This document shows positions 1 to 7,703 of a stretch of 64,000 nt of DNA, in pieces. The stretch is from Sphingobacterium kitahiroshimense. Lineage in GTDB: Bacteria > Bacteroidota > Bacteroidia > Sphingobacteriales > Sphingobacteriaceae. The notes beneath the pieces are model-generated. The model was not told where the DNA came from and made no database searches. It worked only from the letters and a program-made list of their open reading frames with translations. Positions within the stretch are counted from its first letter, which is position 1, and each line of letters starts with the position of its first letter. The position numbers and the translations under genes were made by a program. The DNA is taken from assembly GCF_025961315.1 (NCBI RefSeq), contig NZ_JAOQNK010000001.1, forward strand, positions 1,798,001-1,862,000, given 5' to 3'.

Positions 1-326
1 TTCAGTTCCTTTAAGCGATATAACTCTGACGGTGTGGGGACTTGATCAGTTTCAACTTTTAGATGCAATAGATCCTGCCTCCTCCTTTCTTCTTTCACAA
101 TATCCAAAAGTGTGGTACGAGCAATGCAAAATAGTTGAGCTTCTATTTCCACATGCACTTTCTTTTGAAAAATATTATTCCAAAGCTTGATAAATACACG
201 TTGGACAGTTTCTTCGGCAATATAAGTGGAAGAAGTCTTGCTTAAAGCATATTGATAGACTTTTCGGTTCCATTTTTCATAAATACGCTCAAATTCTGCG
301 GTAGAGATCAAGGTTTGGTTAGACAT
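1..326 (-). CDS. ECF-type RNA polymerase sigma factor, N-terminal part (cut by window edge)
   Basis: Reading leftwards from the ATG at 326, the protein contains 'FERIYEKWNRKVYQYAL' followed by 'AEETVQRVFIKLWNN', the pattern of sigma-70 region 2 (core binding and -10 melting helix) of extracytoplasmic-function sigma factors. The last visible residues ('RRRQDLLHL...SELYRLKEL') fall in the linker before region 4, which lies outside the window. In Bacteroidota such factors often control a nearby FecR anti-sigma factor and SusC/SusD system, but no partner is visible here because the gene points out of the window. About 108 codons are seen of a usual 180-200. Confidence 0.8.
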   Translation of the reverse strand, partial: MSNQTLISTAEFERIYEKWNRKVYQYALSKTSSTYIAEETVQRVFIKLWNNIFQKKVHVEIEAQLFCIARTTLLDIVKEERRRQDLLHLKVETDQVPTPSELYRLKEL

Positions 327-728
327 ATCTTAGGTTAGTGCCGAAACTAAGATAGCTATTAATACCAATTATTCATAATTATGTTACAATTGATTAAAAA
401 CAAATAAAATCATACACTAAACAGAGTTATAGGGGCTAGTAAATTTTATTTAAACCATTATTAAAAGAATTTAAAACCATAAAATATCTAAATAAATCAA
501 TTTAATCGCCTTTTAGAATAAAAAAAAGATCAATAATTGAATATATATGTATCCATAGAAAAAAAATATTCAAATTACTGTTTCAATAACAAAGAAACAT
601 AAGAATATACTTAGGAATTTTTAAAAAGTATCGATTGAAAAGGGAATTGATAGTAGTAGTGACATTTAACTTAATGAAATCATTGTAGATACTGGCAAAT
701 TTACTTAAGTTTATATAAAATATATGTT
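327..728. other. AT-rich intergenic region, no gene recognised
   Basis: About 400 bases between the divergent sigma factor and the dehydrogenase. Very AT-rich with several A-runs. No convincing ORF, RNA gene or strong hairpin was seen. Promoters for both genes presumably lie here, but no clear TAnnTTTG box could be chosen. Confidence 0.5.
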
Positions 729-1721
729 ATGAAAATAGCCTTCTTTTCAACCAAGCCATACGATCGAGAATTCTTCGAAAAAGAAAATGAAAAATATGGT
801 TTTGAACTTCATTTTTTTGAAACACATCTAGGACCTCATATCGTTAATGCAATTGAAAATGAAGATGCAGTATGCGTTTTTGTAAATGACAAACTAAATA
901 GAAATGTCATTGAAACTCTTGCAAAAAAAGGAGTTAAGTACATCGCTTTGAGATGCGCGGGATTCAATAATGTAGACCTTGAGGCTGCAAAAGAATTTGG
1001 CATCAAAGTTTGTCGGGTTCCTGCCTATTCACCAGAGGCTGTTGCTGAACATGCTATGGCAATGATACTTACTTTGAACCGCAAAACTCACAAGGCTTAT
1101 AATCGTGTACGTGAACAAAATTTTTCATTAAACGGTTTATTGGGATTCAATCTCTACCAAAAGAAAATTGGTGTGGTCGGAACCGGTAAAATAGGAAAGG
1201 CATTTGTTAAAATAGCGCTGGGATTCGGAGCAGAGGTTATTGCGTATGATTTATACCCTGATGAAACGTTGATTAACCTAGGTGTAAAATATGTCGCATT
1301 GGAAACACTCTTTATGGAATCTGATATCATATCGCTACACTGCCCTCTTACAGCTGACAACCATTATCTAATTAACAAAGAATCTATTGATAAAATGAAA
1401 TATGGTGTCACAATAATCAATACGAGCAGAGGTAATCTGATTAATACCAATGATGCAATACAAGCATTAAAAACTAAAAAGATAGGCCTACTTGGTATCG
1501 ATGTTTATGAGCAAGAAGAGAAACTTTTCTTTAAAGATTTATCGGCAACAATTATTGACGATGACACCATTCAGTTATTGTTGAGCTTCCCTAATGTTTT
1601 GGTTACTGCCCATCAGGCTTTTTTCACAAAGGAAGCATTAGAACAAATATCTCAAAGAACACTGAAAAGTATTGATGATCTGATAAAAAAAGGAACAACT
1701 GATCCAGAAGTATTACTATAA
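729..1721 (+). CDS. D-2-hydroxyacid dehydrogenase (D-lactate dehydrogenase type)
   Basis: A 330-aa NAD-dependent dehydrogenase, the usual length for the family. The Rossmann glycine motif is at about residues 147-152 ('VVGTGKIGKAF'), preceded by 'AVAEHAMAMIL' of the substrate domain. The catalytic Arg lies in 'NTSRGNLINT', the Glu in 'GIDVYEQEE' and the His in 'LVTAHQAFFT'. This combination is typical of LdhA-like enzymes that interconvert pyruvate and D-lactate in the cytoplasm, probably in fermentation, but related 2-ketoacid reductases share the motifs. The 3' end overlaps the convergent beta-lactamase gene by 6 bp, so no terminator separates them. Confidence 0.88.
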   Translation: MKIAFFSTKPYDREFFEKENEKYGFELHFFETHLGPHIVNAIENEDAVCVFVNDKLNRNVIETLAKKGVKYIALRCAGFNNVDLEAAKEFGIKVCRVPAYSPEAVAEHAMAMILTLNRKTHKAYNRVREQNFSLNGLLGFNLYQKKIGVVGTGKIGKAFVKIALGFGAEVIAYDLYPDETLINLGVKYVALETLFMESDIISLHCPLTADNHYLINKESIDKMKYGVTIINTSRGNLINTNDAIQALKTKKIGLLGIDVYEQEEKLFFKDLSATIIDDDTIQLLLSFPNVLVTAHQAFFTKEALEQISQRTLKSIDDLIKKGTTDPEVLL

Positions 1722-2624
1722 TTGATTAGCTCCTGTAAAAAAATCCCAAGCCGCTTTAGCTATATCTGAAATAATACGTTCGTTCGTTTCCTGATTTTCT
1801 TTCGAATGGGTTACAAAGACACTGATCACAAAGTACTCACCGCTTGGAAGTAAAACAACTCCAACATCATTGAGTGCAGCCGTTATTCCAGTTTTCTTAT
1901 TAGTTCCAGATGAGCCAGTCTTATGTGCTACAACTGTTTGATCAGGAAGTTGTCCTTTCAATTGTTTAAGACCTGTATTAGTAGACTTCATAGTTGTCCA
2001 CAAAAAATCATACATCGGCATCGAAAGCAAATTATTCTTATTCACATAATAGGTCTGCAAAATTCGATTCATTTCTTTGGGTGTTGACCAGTTCAAAAAC
2101 TGTTTATCCCAATTACTTTGCATCGTCTTTTCATTAATTTTAATCGATATATCCTTAAATCCTTTTTTTACGAAATAGCTTTCTACAACCTGAGGTCCGC
2201 CGAGAAGTTTTAAAAGAACATCACATCCTACATTGTCACTTAAAGTGATTGTATATTCCAGAATTTCCTTTATCGTAAGCGTTGTTCCGGTAGGATATTT
2301 TTCCCGAATTGGACTCCAAATTTCTGGTGTAAGATCACGCTTCGTAATTTCTATCTTTTGATCAAGTTTAAAATTACCCTTATCGATTTCTGTTAACATG
2401 ACAATCGCCAATGGAAATTTAAAAACACTTTGCATAGGAAGTCGTCTATCGGCATTTACACCCAATGTATCACTATGATTAATGCCGTTTATCGCTACAC
2501 CAACAACAGCATCTTTGTTCTGCATGATCTGCTGAATATTTTTTCTTAACCCCTCTATACTTTGTGCATGAGCAGTTATAGTAAATAGTAATGAAAAGAA
2601 TGCAATTTGTAAGAGTTTTCCCAT
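1716..2624 (-). CDS. Class A beta-lactamase (subclass A2-like)
   Basis: A 302-aa serine beta-lactamase with a signal peptide (hydrophobic residues 5-18, then 'AHAQS'), so probably periplasmic. Active-site motifs are present in order: S-x-x-K in 'QSVFKFPLAI', the S-D-N loop in 'TLSDNVGCD', an omega-loop Glu in 'NEKTMQSNW...NWSTPKEM', and the K-T-G triad in 'VAHKTGSSGTN'. The omega-loop pattern with 'NWSTP' resembles the CfxA/PER/VEB branch (subclass A2) common in Bacteroidota. It would hydrolyse penicillins and possibly cephalosporins; the spectrum cannot be read from sequence alone. No ampR- or blaI-like regulator is adjacent. Two dyads lie upstream. Confidence 0.9.
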   Translation of the reverse strand: MGKLLQIAFFSLLFTITAHAQSIEGLRKNIQQIMQNKDAVVGVAINGINHSDTLGVNADRRLPMQSVFKFPLAIVMLTEIDKGNFKLDQKIEITKRDLTPEIWSPIREKYPTGTTLTIKEILEYTITLSDNVGCDVLLKLLGGPQVVESYFVKKGFKDISIKINEKTMQSNWDKQFLNWSTPKEMNRILQTYYVNKNNLLSMPMYDFLWTTMKSTNTGLKQLKGQLPDQTVVAHKTGSSGTNKKTGITAALNDVGVVLLPSGEYFVISVFVTHSKENQETNERIISDIAKAAWDFFTGANQL

Positions 2625-2703
2625 GAGATTTAAATCATTTATGTTCTGATATTTTAGGAAGAATAGATAACAGTTAACCTATCTATATATCCTCATTCAT
2701 TTT

Positions 2704-2734
2704 GATTGCTTACTATTGATAATAGCAAGCAATC
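2704..2734. promoter_or_regulatory. Inverted repeat upstream of the beta-lactamase
   Basis: GATTGCTT (2704-2711) pairs with AAGCAATC (2727-2734), with an inner CTATT/AATAG pairing. It lies about 80 bp upstream of the beta-lactamase start and abuts the next dyad. It could be an RNA hairpin or an operator; function unknown. Confidence 0.35.
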
Positions 2735-2754
2735 ACAGTCGGTCGACCAACTGT
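2735..2754. promoter_or_regulatory. 20-bp dyad upstream of the beta-lactamase
   Basis: ACAGT and ACTGT flank the perfect palindrome GGTCGACC, with a single unpaired c/a position on either side. It is conspicuously GC-rich for its surroundings. It has the size and symmetry of a repressor operator, but no regulator gene is adjacent. Confidence 0.3.
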
Positions 2755-2804
2755 AAAGTTAAAATTATTTTTTACTAATCACTGTTAACATCAAGTCAGG
2801 TTAT

Positions 2805-2841
2805 TAAAAAAATAAGCCGTCTACACGAATGCAAACGGCTT
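2805..2841 (-). terminator. Rho-independent terminator after the DUF2200 gene
   Basis: AAGCCGT (2814-2820) pairs with ACGGCTT (2835-2841). Read leftwards the stem is followed by a run of seven T. It would end the VOC-DUF2200 transcript. Confidence 0.65.
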
Positions 2842-2917
2842 TACTTATTATATATTGAGTTAGCTTCAATAAAATAAAGAAACAACAATCATTTACAACA
2901 ATCTAATATACAAATAA

Positions 2918-3286
2918 TTAACAAACTTGTCGCAAAATTTTTTCCATTTTTTTCCCTTTTGCTAATTCATCTATTATCCTATCGAGATATCTAACTTTCT
3001 GTGTTAGAGGATTTTTAATTTCCTCTACACGATAACCACAGATTACACCAGTAATAAGATTGGCATTAACATTAAGATTTGCATTTTCAAAGAATGTTTC
3101 AAAATTTACTTTCTGATCAATTTGATCCTGCAACTGTTGTTCATCAAAACCGGTTAACCATTTTATAACCTGATGCAGCTCCTCTTTTGTTCTACCTTTC
3201 TTTTCAACTTTTTCGAGATAATGAGGATAAACCGATGCAAATATCATTTTTGCTATTCGTTCATCGTGTCCAGCGGTACTTTTCAT
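2918..3286 (-). CDS. DUF2200 domain-containing protein
   Basis: A 122-aa protein spanning the whole DUF2200 family, recognised from 'IAKMIFASVYPHYLEKVEKK', 'LHQVIKWLTGF', 'LITGVICGYRVEEI' and 'YLDRIIDELAKGKKMEKIL'. The family is widespread, cytoplasmic and of unknown biochemical function. The gene follows the VOC-family gene by 22 bp on the same strand, so the two are likely co-transcribed. No catalytic motif can be pointed to. Confidence 0.85.
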   Translation of the reverse strand: MKSTAGHDERIAKMIFASVYPHYLEKVEKKGRTKEELHQVIKWLTGFDEQQLQDQIDQKVNFETFFENANLNVNANLITGVICGYRVEEIKNPLTQKVRYLDRIIDELAKGKKMEKILRQVC

Positions 3287-3308
3287 ACTATTATTTTATT
3301 TGACGATG

Positions 3309-3695
3309 CTATTCCATATCCCCTATGGGTTCCCAGAGTTCAATGATATTACCTTCAGGATCTAATACATGAATAAATTTCCCATAATCATACTCCGAAA
3401 TTTCATCTACGATAGTGACATTATCTTTTTTTAATTCCTCAACCAGCGCAACAAGGTTTTCGACGCGGTAATTGATCATAAAGGGCTTTACAGAAGGATT
3501 AAAATATTCAGAATCACGAGGAAATGTACACCATGCTGTTGCCCCCTTAACCGATGGATGATCAAGCTCGCGCCATTTAAAAGTTGCTCCATATTCACCA
3601 GCTTCCAAACCTAGATTCTTGGCATACCAGTCGTTCATCTTTTGAGGATCCTCGCATTTAAAAAACACACCTCCAAGCCCAGTTACTTTTTTCAT
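3309..3695 (-). CDS. VOC family protein (glyoxalase/bleomycin-resistance/dioxygenase superfamily)
   Basis: 128 aa, one pair of beta-alpha-beta-beta-beta modules: 'GLGGVFFKCEDPQKMNDWYAKNLGL' at the N-terminus and the typical C-terminal 'VLDPEGNIIELWEP' with the metal-ligand Glu. Substrate cannot be assigned; relatives include lactoylglutathione lyases, fosfomycin-resistance proteins and antibiotic-binding proteins. It is the first gene of a likely two-gene unit with the DUF2200 gene. Length is normal for single-domain members. Confidence 0.85.
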   Translation of the reverse strand: MKKVTGLGGVFFKCEDPQKMNDWYAKNLGLEAGEYGATFKWRELDHPSVKGATAWCTFPRDSEYFNPSVKPFMINYRVENLVALVEELKKDNVTIVDEISEYDYGKFIHVLDPEGNIIELWEPIGDME

Positions 3696-4099
3696 ATTTA
3701 GGATTTCAATTAGGAATAAAATTCAAGAAATTATCGCTCATTTTATTAGAATAAATATACAAAAAAATAGGTCCAATAATATGTTTCGTACTATTTCTTT
3801 ACTCAGATTGATCTCCGTAATTTATTGCAAGCTGTATACTGCTAGCTCATGTTCGTACAATTATAAAAATTTTCCCTTTCTTAAAATATATCCAATTTAT
3901 TCTATATTTCACTTTTGACCAATATCAAGATGAGAACCTAGAAGTTTTATTTAATGTTATCACCAACTATAACCACTTGTTGGAAGAGAATCATTTTTTT
4001 AAGAAAAATGAATTTTTACAAATTATGTTAACGCTACAAGAAAATAATCTCAAAAAAACAAATAACCTCTAATTTCTTAAATTGTTTTCAAACTAAACA
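3696..4099. other. Intergenic region with a possible decayed reading frame
   Basis: About 400 bases without a recognisable gene. On the + strand, roughly 3818-4071, one frame is open and reads protein-like near its end ('FDQYQDENLEVLFNVITNY') before a stop at 4069-4071, but it has no ATG start and no recognised family. It may be the tail of a lost gene. Confidence 0.3.
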
Positions 4100-4753
4100 T
4101 TACAGGGAGGCTTCATATTTGCATGCTTCCTCTATCAATCGTTCAATATCGTTTCCACATATAAATGACTGTAAATGTTTAAATTTCGCCTCATCCCAAT
4201 CATAAATTTTTAAATTACGCAATGAAATAATCGTATCCGATTGAAACCTAAACTTAATATGCTTTGCCGGATTTCCTGCAACAACACTATAGGGTGCAAC
4301 ATCTTTTGTAACAACAGCTCCTGAAGCAATAATAGCGCCCTCTCCAATCTGAATACCCGGAAGAATCATGGCACGCATCCCTATCCAAACACCATCGCCA
4401 ATTATAGTATCTCCTTTACTTTGATACGATTCTACGATAGATTCAACAAAAGGATATAAACTAAACCAATCAGAACGATGCGTATTATTTCCCCCCATCA
4501 ATATTACAGCTTCAGCTGCAATACACACATACGAACCAATATATAATTGATCTATAACCCAGGCAGGTTCCCATTGATTTAAACTGTACACATCTCCATA
4601 CAAATAACGAACAACACATTCTTCAAAATTTCCAGTCCAGGCGTTGCTGTAATAACTTGTGTTCCCCTTAATATGAATATTGGGATTGGTATGAGTTTCG
4701 TGCAAATATTCAACACGGGACCAATGCTTAATCTGATCTTGTTTTGTACTCAT
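4100..4753 (-). CDS. CatB-like xenobiotic acetyltransferase (left-handed beta-helix)
   Basis: 217 aa. Hexapeptide-repeat acetyltransferase of the XAT group: 'YIGSYVCIAAEAVILMGGNNTHRSDWFSLYPF' carries the catalytic His in the 'NTHRSDW' loop. The coils 'GDGVWIGMRAMILPGIQIGEGAIIASGAVVTKDVAPYSVVAGNPAK' form the beta-helix and acetyl-CoA site. Length and layout match chloramphenicol (CatB) and streptogramin (Vat) acetyltransferases, but many chromosomal members have unknown acceptors, so a resistance role is only possible. It is monocistronic on the minus strand, separated from qorB-like and Rrf2 genes by a strong terminator. Confidence 0.85.
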   Translation of the reverse strand: MSTKQDQIKHWSRVEYLHETHTNPNIHIKGNTSYYSNAWTGNFEECVVRYLYGDVYSLNQWEPAWVIDQLYIGSYVCIAAEAVILMGGNNTHRSDWFSLYPFVESIVESYQSKGDTIIGDGVWIGMRAMILPGIQIGEGAIIASGAVVTKDVAPYSVVAGNPAKHIKFRFQSDTIISLRNLKIYDWDEAKFKHLQSFICGNDIERLIEEACKYEASL

Positions 4754-4821
4754 TCTAGAATCTTTTTATGCAATTTATAAAATATTCTCAAATAGGATAC
4801 GATATGAATATGATATAGGAA

Positions 4822-4875
4822 GTAGTTCTAAAAAAAAGGAGTATCATTTCTGATACTCCTCTTTTTTAGAACTAC
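4822..4875. terminator. Long hairpin terminator downstream of the QorB-like gene
   Basis: 25-bp arms at 4822-4846 and 4851-4875 match at 24 positions around a TTTC loop. GGAGTATCA/TGATACTCC is the core and A/T tracts flank it. It would end the Rrf2-qorB transcript and insulate the acetyltransferase gene. Confidence 0.85.
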
Positions 4876-4883
4876 GCTAAATT

Positions 4884-5732
4884 TTATCCCGCTAAAGCTG
4901 CTTTGACAACAGTAGTCAGCGAAGTTGTTGGACGACCGATCAAAGTAGATAACTGTTTTCCATCATCATACAAATCACCATTTGCAGCTCCTTTATCAAA
5001 ACTTGCGATAGCAGTTGCTAATCCTTCAGGTAAACCTGCTTCTATTAAAGCTTTCGCATAATCTGACTCACTTAAATTTTTATAAGGAATAACTTTCCCT
5101 GTTTGATTTGAAATCTCTTCAGCCAACTCAGCTAAGGTGTAAGCATAGTCACCTGCTAACTCGTATACCTTATTTTGTTGATCTGCACTGGTTAAAACTA
5201 CTGCTGCAGCTTCAGCATAATCAGCTCTCGCTGCAGATGCTATTTTCCCCTCTCCTGCACTACCAAATAATGCACCATTTTGTATTGCTGTAGGAACAGA
5301 AGCGGTATAATTTTCAGTATACCAACCATTACGCAAAATAGTAAAAGGCACACAAGATGATTTTAGAATTTCCTCCGTTAATAGATGTTCATTTGCCAAT
5401 ACCAATGAAGATGTATCAGCATGTAAAAGGCTCGTATATACAATCCATTCTACTCCCGCCTCTTTTGCAGCCTTGATAACGTTTTCATGCTGTGCCTGAC
5501 GCTGTCCAATTTCATTTCCTGATATCAATAATAAATGATTAATTCCTTTCAATGACTCGACCAAAGTATCCGGTTTATTATAATCAAATAAGCGTGCTTC
5601 GATACCTAAGTCACGAGCTTTTTGAGTGTCACGCACTAATGCAACTAAATTGCTGCTTGCAGTTTTTTCTTTTAATTTTCCCACTACCAGACGTCCTAGA
5701 TGTCCAGTAGCACCTGTAATTCCTATTTTCAT
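4884..5732 (-). CDS. NmrA-like / QorB-type NAD(P)H:quinone oxidoreductase
   Basis: 282 aa, atypical short-chain dehydrogenase. The nucleotide-binding motif is at the extreme N-terminus ('GITGATGHLGRLVV'). 'ALVRDTQKARDLGIEARLFDYN', 'WIVYTSLLHADTSSL' and 'FTILRNGWYTENYT' follow the NmrA/QorB (YtfG) pattern; such proteins reduce quinones or act as redox sensors in the cytoplasm. It lies 48 bp downstream of the Rrf2 regulator on the same strand and has its own copy of the 19-bp dyad found upstream of that regulator. A peroxide, quinone or electrophile response controlled by the Rrf2 protein is inferred. Confidence 0.85.
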   Translation of the reverse strand: MKIGITGATGHLGRLVVGKLKEKTASSNLVALVRDTQKARDLGIEARLFDYNKPDTLVESLKGINHLLLISGNEIGQRQAQHENVIKAAKEAGVEWIVYTSLLHADTSSLVLANEHLLTEEILKSSCVPFTILRNGWYTENYTASVPTAIQNGALFGSAGEGKIASAARADYAEAAAVVLTSADQQNKVYELAGDYAYTLAELAEEISNQTGKVIPYKNLSESDYAKALIEAGLPEGLATAIASFDKGAANGDLYDDGKQLSTLIGRPTTSLTTVVKAALAG

Positions 5733-5743
5733 AAATCCTATAT

Positions 5744-5762
5744 TGTAATAAATTTTGTTACA
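5744..5762. promoter_or_regulatory. 19-bp dyad (putative Rrf2 operator) before the QorB-like gene
   Basis: TGTAATAAATTTTGTTACA, with TGTAA/TTACA arms, starts 12 bp upstream of the qorB-like ATG. Its reverse complement differs from the dyad at 6223-6241 only at the central base. Two near-identical sites around one regulator point to autoregulation. Confidence 0.7.
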
Positions 5763-5779
5763 TTTAAAATCAAAAAAAA

Positions 5780-6190
5780 CTAACGAAATTTCTTCGCGAA
5801 ATTTTCCAATGTCAGCCCTTTTAACGAATTAATCACCAACTGATCGGTATCAGAATAGAGCTGATCTAACTCCTTATTAATCTGCTTACCAACTGGACAT
5901 TGCGGATTCGTATTCAAATTCTTTTTACCTAGCACTTCAGTATTCTTCACTGCCACATAGATATCTGCCAATGAAATTTGACTACTTGGCTTATTTAATC
6001 GAGAACCTCCCTCTTTGCCCTTACGTCCTATGACAAAACCTGCATCTTGCAATGCACTTAGTTCTTTCCGCACCATCGCAGCATTCGTGTTAATACTACC
6101 TGCAATCCAATCCGAGTTCACCCAATTTTCTCCACTATCAGCCAGCAATGTTAATATATGTATAGCTGTTGAAAATCTTGTATTATTCAT
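5780..6190 (-). CDS. Rrf2 family transcriptional regulator (YwnA-like)
   Basis: 136 aa winged-helix protein. 'FSTAIHILTLLADSGENWVNSDWIAGSINTNAAMVRKELSALQDAGFV' is the Rrf2 helix-turn-helix and 'GRKGKEGGSRLNKP' the wing. Iron-sulphur sensors of the family (IscR, NsrR) have three clustered cysteines; here only one Cys is seen, in 'NPQCPVGKQI', which fits the YwnA/HypR group that senses electrophiles or disulfide stress. It is first in a likely operon with the QorB-like gene. Matching dyads upstream of both genes suggest it binds there. Confidence 0.87.
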   Translation of the reverse strand: MNNTRFSTAIHILTLLADSGENWVNSDWIAGSINTNAAMVRKELSALQDAGFVIGRKGKEGGSRLNKPSSQISLADIYVAVKNTEVLGKKNLNTNPQCPVGKQINKELDQLYSDTDQLVINSLKGLTLENFAKKFR

Positions 6191-6222
6191 ATCACCAACA
6201 AAGTTAGGAATATTTTTTATAT

Positions 6223-6241
6223 TGTAACAAATTTTATTACA
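6223..6241. promoter_or_regulatory. 19-bp dyad (putative Rrf2 operator) before the Rrf2 gene
   Basis: TGTAACAAATTTTATTACA begins 33 bp upstream of the rrf2 start codon. It is the second copy of the site at 5744-5762 in inverted orientation (18 of 19 identical). Confidence 0.7.
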
Positions 6242-6344
6242 ATTGAATTTGAAATGACAATTTACCGGAAAAAATTATAGACCTAGTATCAGCTCCACAA
6301 CAAGACTTAGGTCTAGATTATCGTAATGAAATATTATTAGAGAT

Positions 6345-6532
6345 AACCCGTTGTGCATTTTAAATAGTGCTAATTTTTAAATTATTGATATTACTCTTAA
6401 AACTCCCAATATTCTTTCGTAATTTGCGAATAGGTTGCTCATTCTAAATCGTTTTGTCGTAAAAACAATTTATTGATTATCAGAGTAATGAATAACTTCT
6501 TTATAGCCCTAAATCATAATGCACAACGGGTT
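6345..6532. mobile_element. 188-bp inverted-repeat element (deleted insertion-sequence relic)
   Basis: Perfect 15-bp inverted repeats AACCCGTTGTGCATT (6345-6359) and AATGCACAACGGGTT (6518-6532) bound a 188-bp segment too short to code. Its right part can be read as a short transposase-like C-terminus ('KQFIDYQSNE' then a stop). It looks like an internally deleted insertion sequence or MITE. I cannot name the family with certainty and saw no target duplication. A related right end recurs at 7612-7694. Confidence 0.55.
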
Positions 6533-6610
6533 TCTTTAATTTATTAAATCTGTTTCAAAGGTCGTACCTCCAGTTTACATTCACCCTGGAATAATGACAC
6601 CTGATACCGC

Positions 6611-7270
6611 TCAAACCTTTATCTTACCCAAGTGCATACTGTCTGTATTACCACCACCATAGCTCTCTACAAAAAAGATAAACACTTCATACGTCACTTT
6701 CTTTTTATGTTTCGGAATTTTAACATTTTGTTTGCCAGATATTAAGCTGTCTTTCGAGTCGTTCATCAAAAGTGGATATTCCCCCCCATTATCTTCTGCA
6801 TTATACAGGATTAAAAAGGAATCGTAAGACCTGGTGTTAAACTTCTTCTCCAGATAAACATCATATTCCCAAGTCACCCGAATCACTTGATTTTCTTGAT
6901 CGAAATCCATCGTATAGGAAGTGATGGGATTCGGGCTTCCTTTGGCAATCATAAATTTCTGCCAGTCAACTACAAAATCGTCCTCTTTCTGAATAAGTGC
7001 TTCGTTCAAATTATAAGACATCGCCACATCATATGCCCGCTTAGGATAGCTGTATGCCTTATAACCAATATTGATAATGGGATTTAACATACTAATATGC
7101 GACCTCACAATTTTGAAGCGTGTTCTACTGAGCAGTTGCTCAGGTGTAGGTGCCCGTTTTTTAACGCGAGGGAGAGAACGCACATAATTTCCTGTTTTCG
7201 TTAAGACAAACACAACAGAACCTGCTTTCCCGGAAACAGTCCCATTAACGCCATTTTTGATGATTGCCAT
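6611..7270 (-). CDS. DUF6266 family protein
   Basis: 219 aa. The N-terminus 'MAIIKNGVNGTVSGKAGSVVFVLTKTGNYVRSLP' with downstream 'PTPEQLLSRTRFKIV' is characteristic of DUF6266, a Bacteroidota-specific family of unknown function that often occurs in several copies per genome. No signal peptide, membrane span or catalytic motif is seen. The C-terminal half is predicted beta-rich ('TYEVFIFFVESYGGG'). The gene stands alone between two insertion-sequence relics and has four 11-bp-phased repeats about 130-170 bp upstream of its start. Confidence 0.7.
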   Translation of the reverse strand: MAIIKNGVNGTVSGKAGSVVFVLTKTGNYVRSLPRVKKRAPTPEQLLSRTRFKIVRSHISMLNPIINIGYKAYSYPKRAYDVAMSYNLNEALIQKEDDFVVDWQKFMIAKGSPNPITSYTMDFDQENQVIRVTWEYDVYLEKKFNTRSYDSFLILYNAEDNGGEYPLLMNDSKDSLISGKQNVKIPKHKKKVTYEVFIFFVESYGGGNTDSMHLGKIKV

Positions 7271-7399
7271 AATTACATGATTAGTTTATAGATAATTAAG
7301 ATAAATATTAAAACGGAAACATCCTAATACCAGATTTTAATTAATAGCAATTTTTAATCAATTTTTATACAGTAATCAGTCAATATTGATACAGTCTAC

Positions 7400-7443
7400 A
7401 CTGAGTGATCACTGAGCAAGTACTGAACAAACACTGAACAAAT
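7400..7443. repeat. Four 11-bp-phased ACTGA repeats
   Basis: ACTGA starts at 7400, 7411, 7422 and 7433, exactly 11 bp apart. The last two units (ACTGAACAAAC and ACTGAACAAAT) differ at one base; weaker matches precede. It lies upstream of the DUF6266 gene and shares the 11-bp period with the arrays near 20.5 and 42.5 kb. Confidence 0.7.
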
Positions 7444-7611
7444 AATGTTAAAAGTTATAATTTGGTAATCATCTGATCTTCGTTTGCTGCACCTAAAAAT
7501 TAAAGAGGGGAACCTCCATTTTTGTAACAAAAATATTCTGGCTGAAACTCATTGCACTTAGTAAAACTGATGAAATGGAAGAAATAGGCATGAGCCTGCT
7601 CCGGCTCGCAT

Positions 7612-7694
7612 GAAAAAACAGTTTACTGATTATCAGAGTAATGAACAACTTATTTATCTTATTTATAGCCCTATATCATAATGCACAACGGGTT
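7612..7694 (+). mobile_element. Insertion-sequence right-end relic
   Basis: This stretch repeats the right part of the 6345-6532 element: the same 'TACTGATTATCAGAGTAATG'-like run, 'ATAGCCCT', then AATGCACAACGGGTT at 7680-7694. It ends 9 bp from the stop codon of the MocR gene. No matching left end was found, so it is a remnant. Confidence 0.55.
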
Positions 7695-7703
7695 AGCAAT
7701 ATA

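Noticed and set aside
3818..4071. Open + strand frame after the VOC gene
   Set aside because: No start codon and no recognisable family; mentioned only as a possible remnant.
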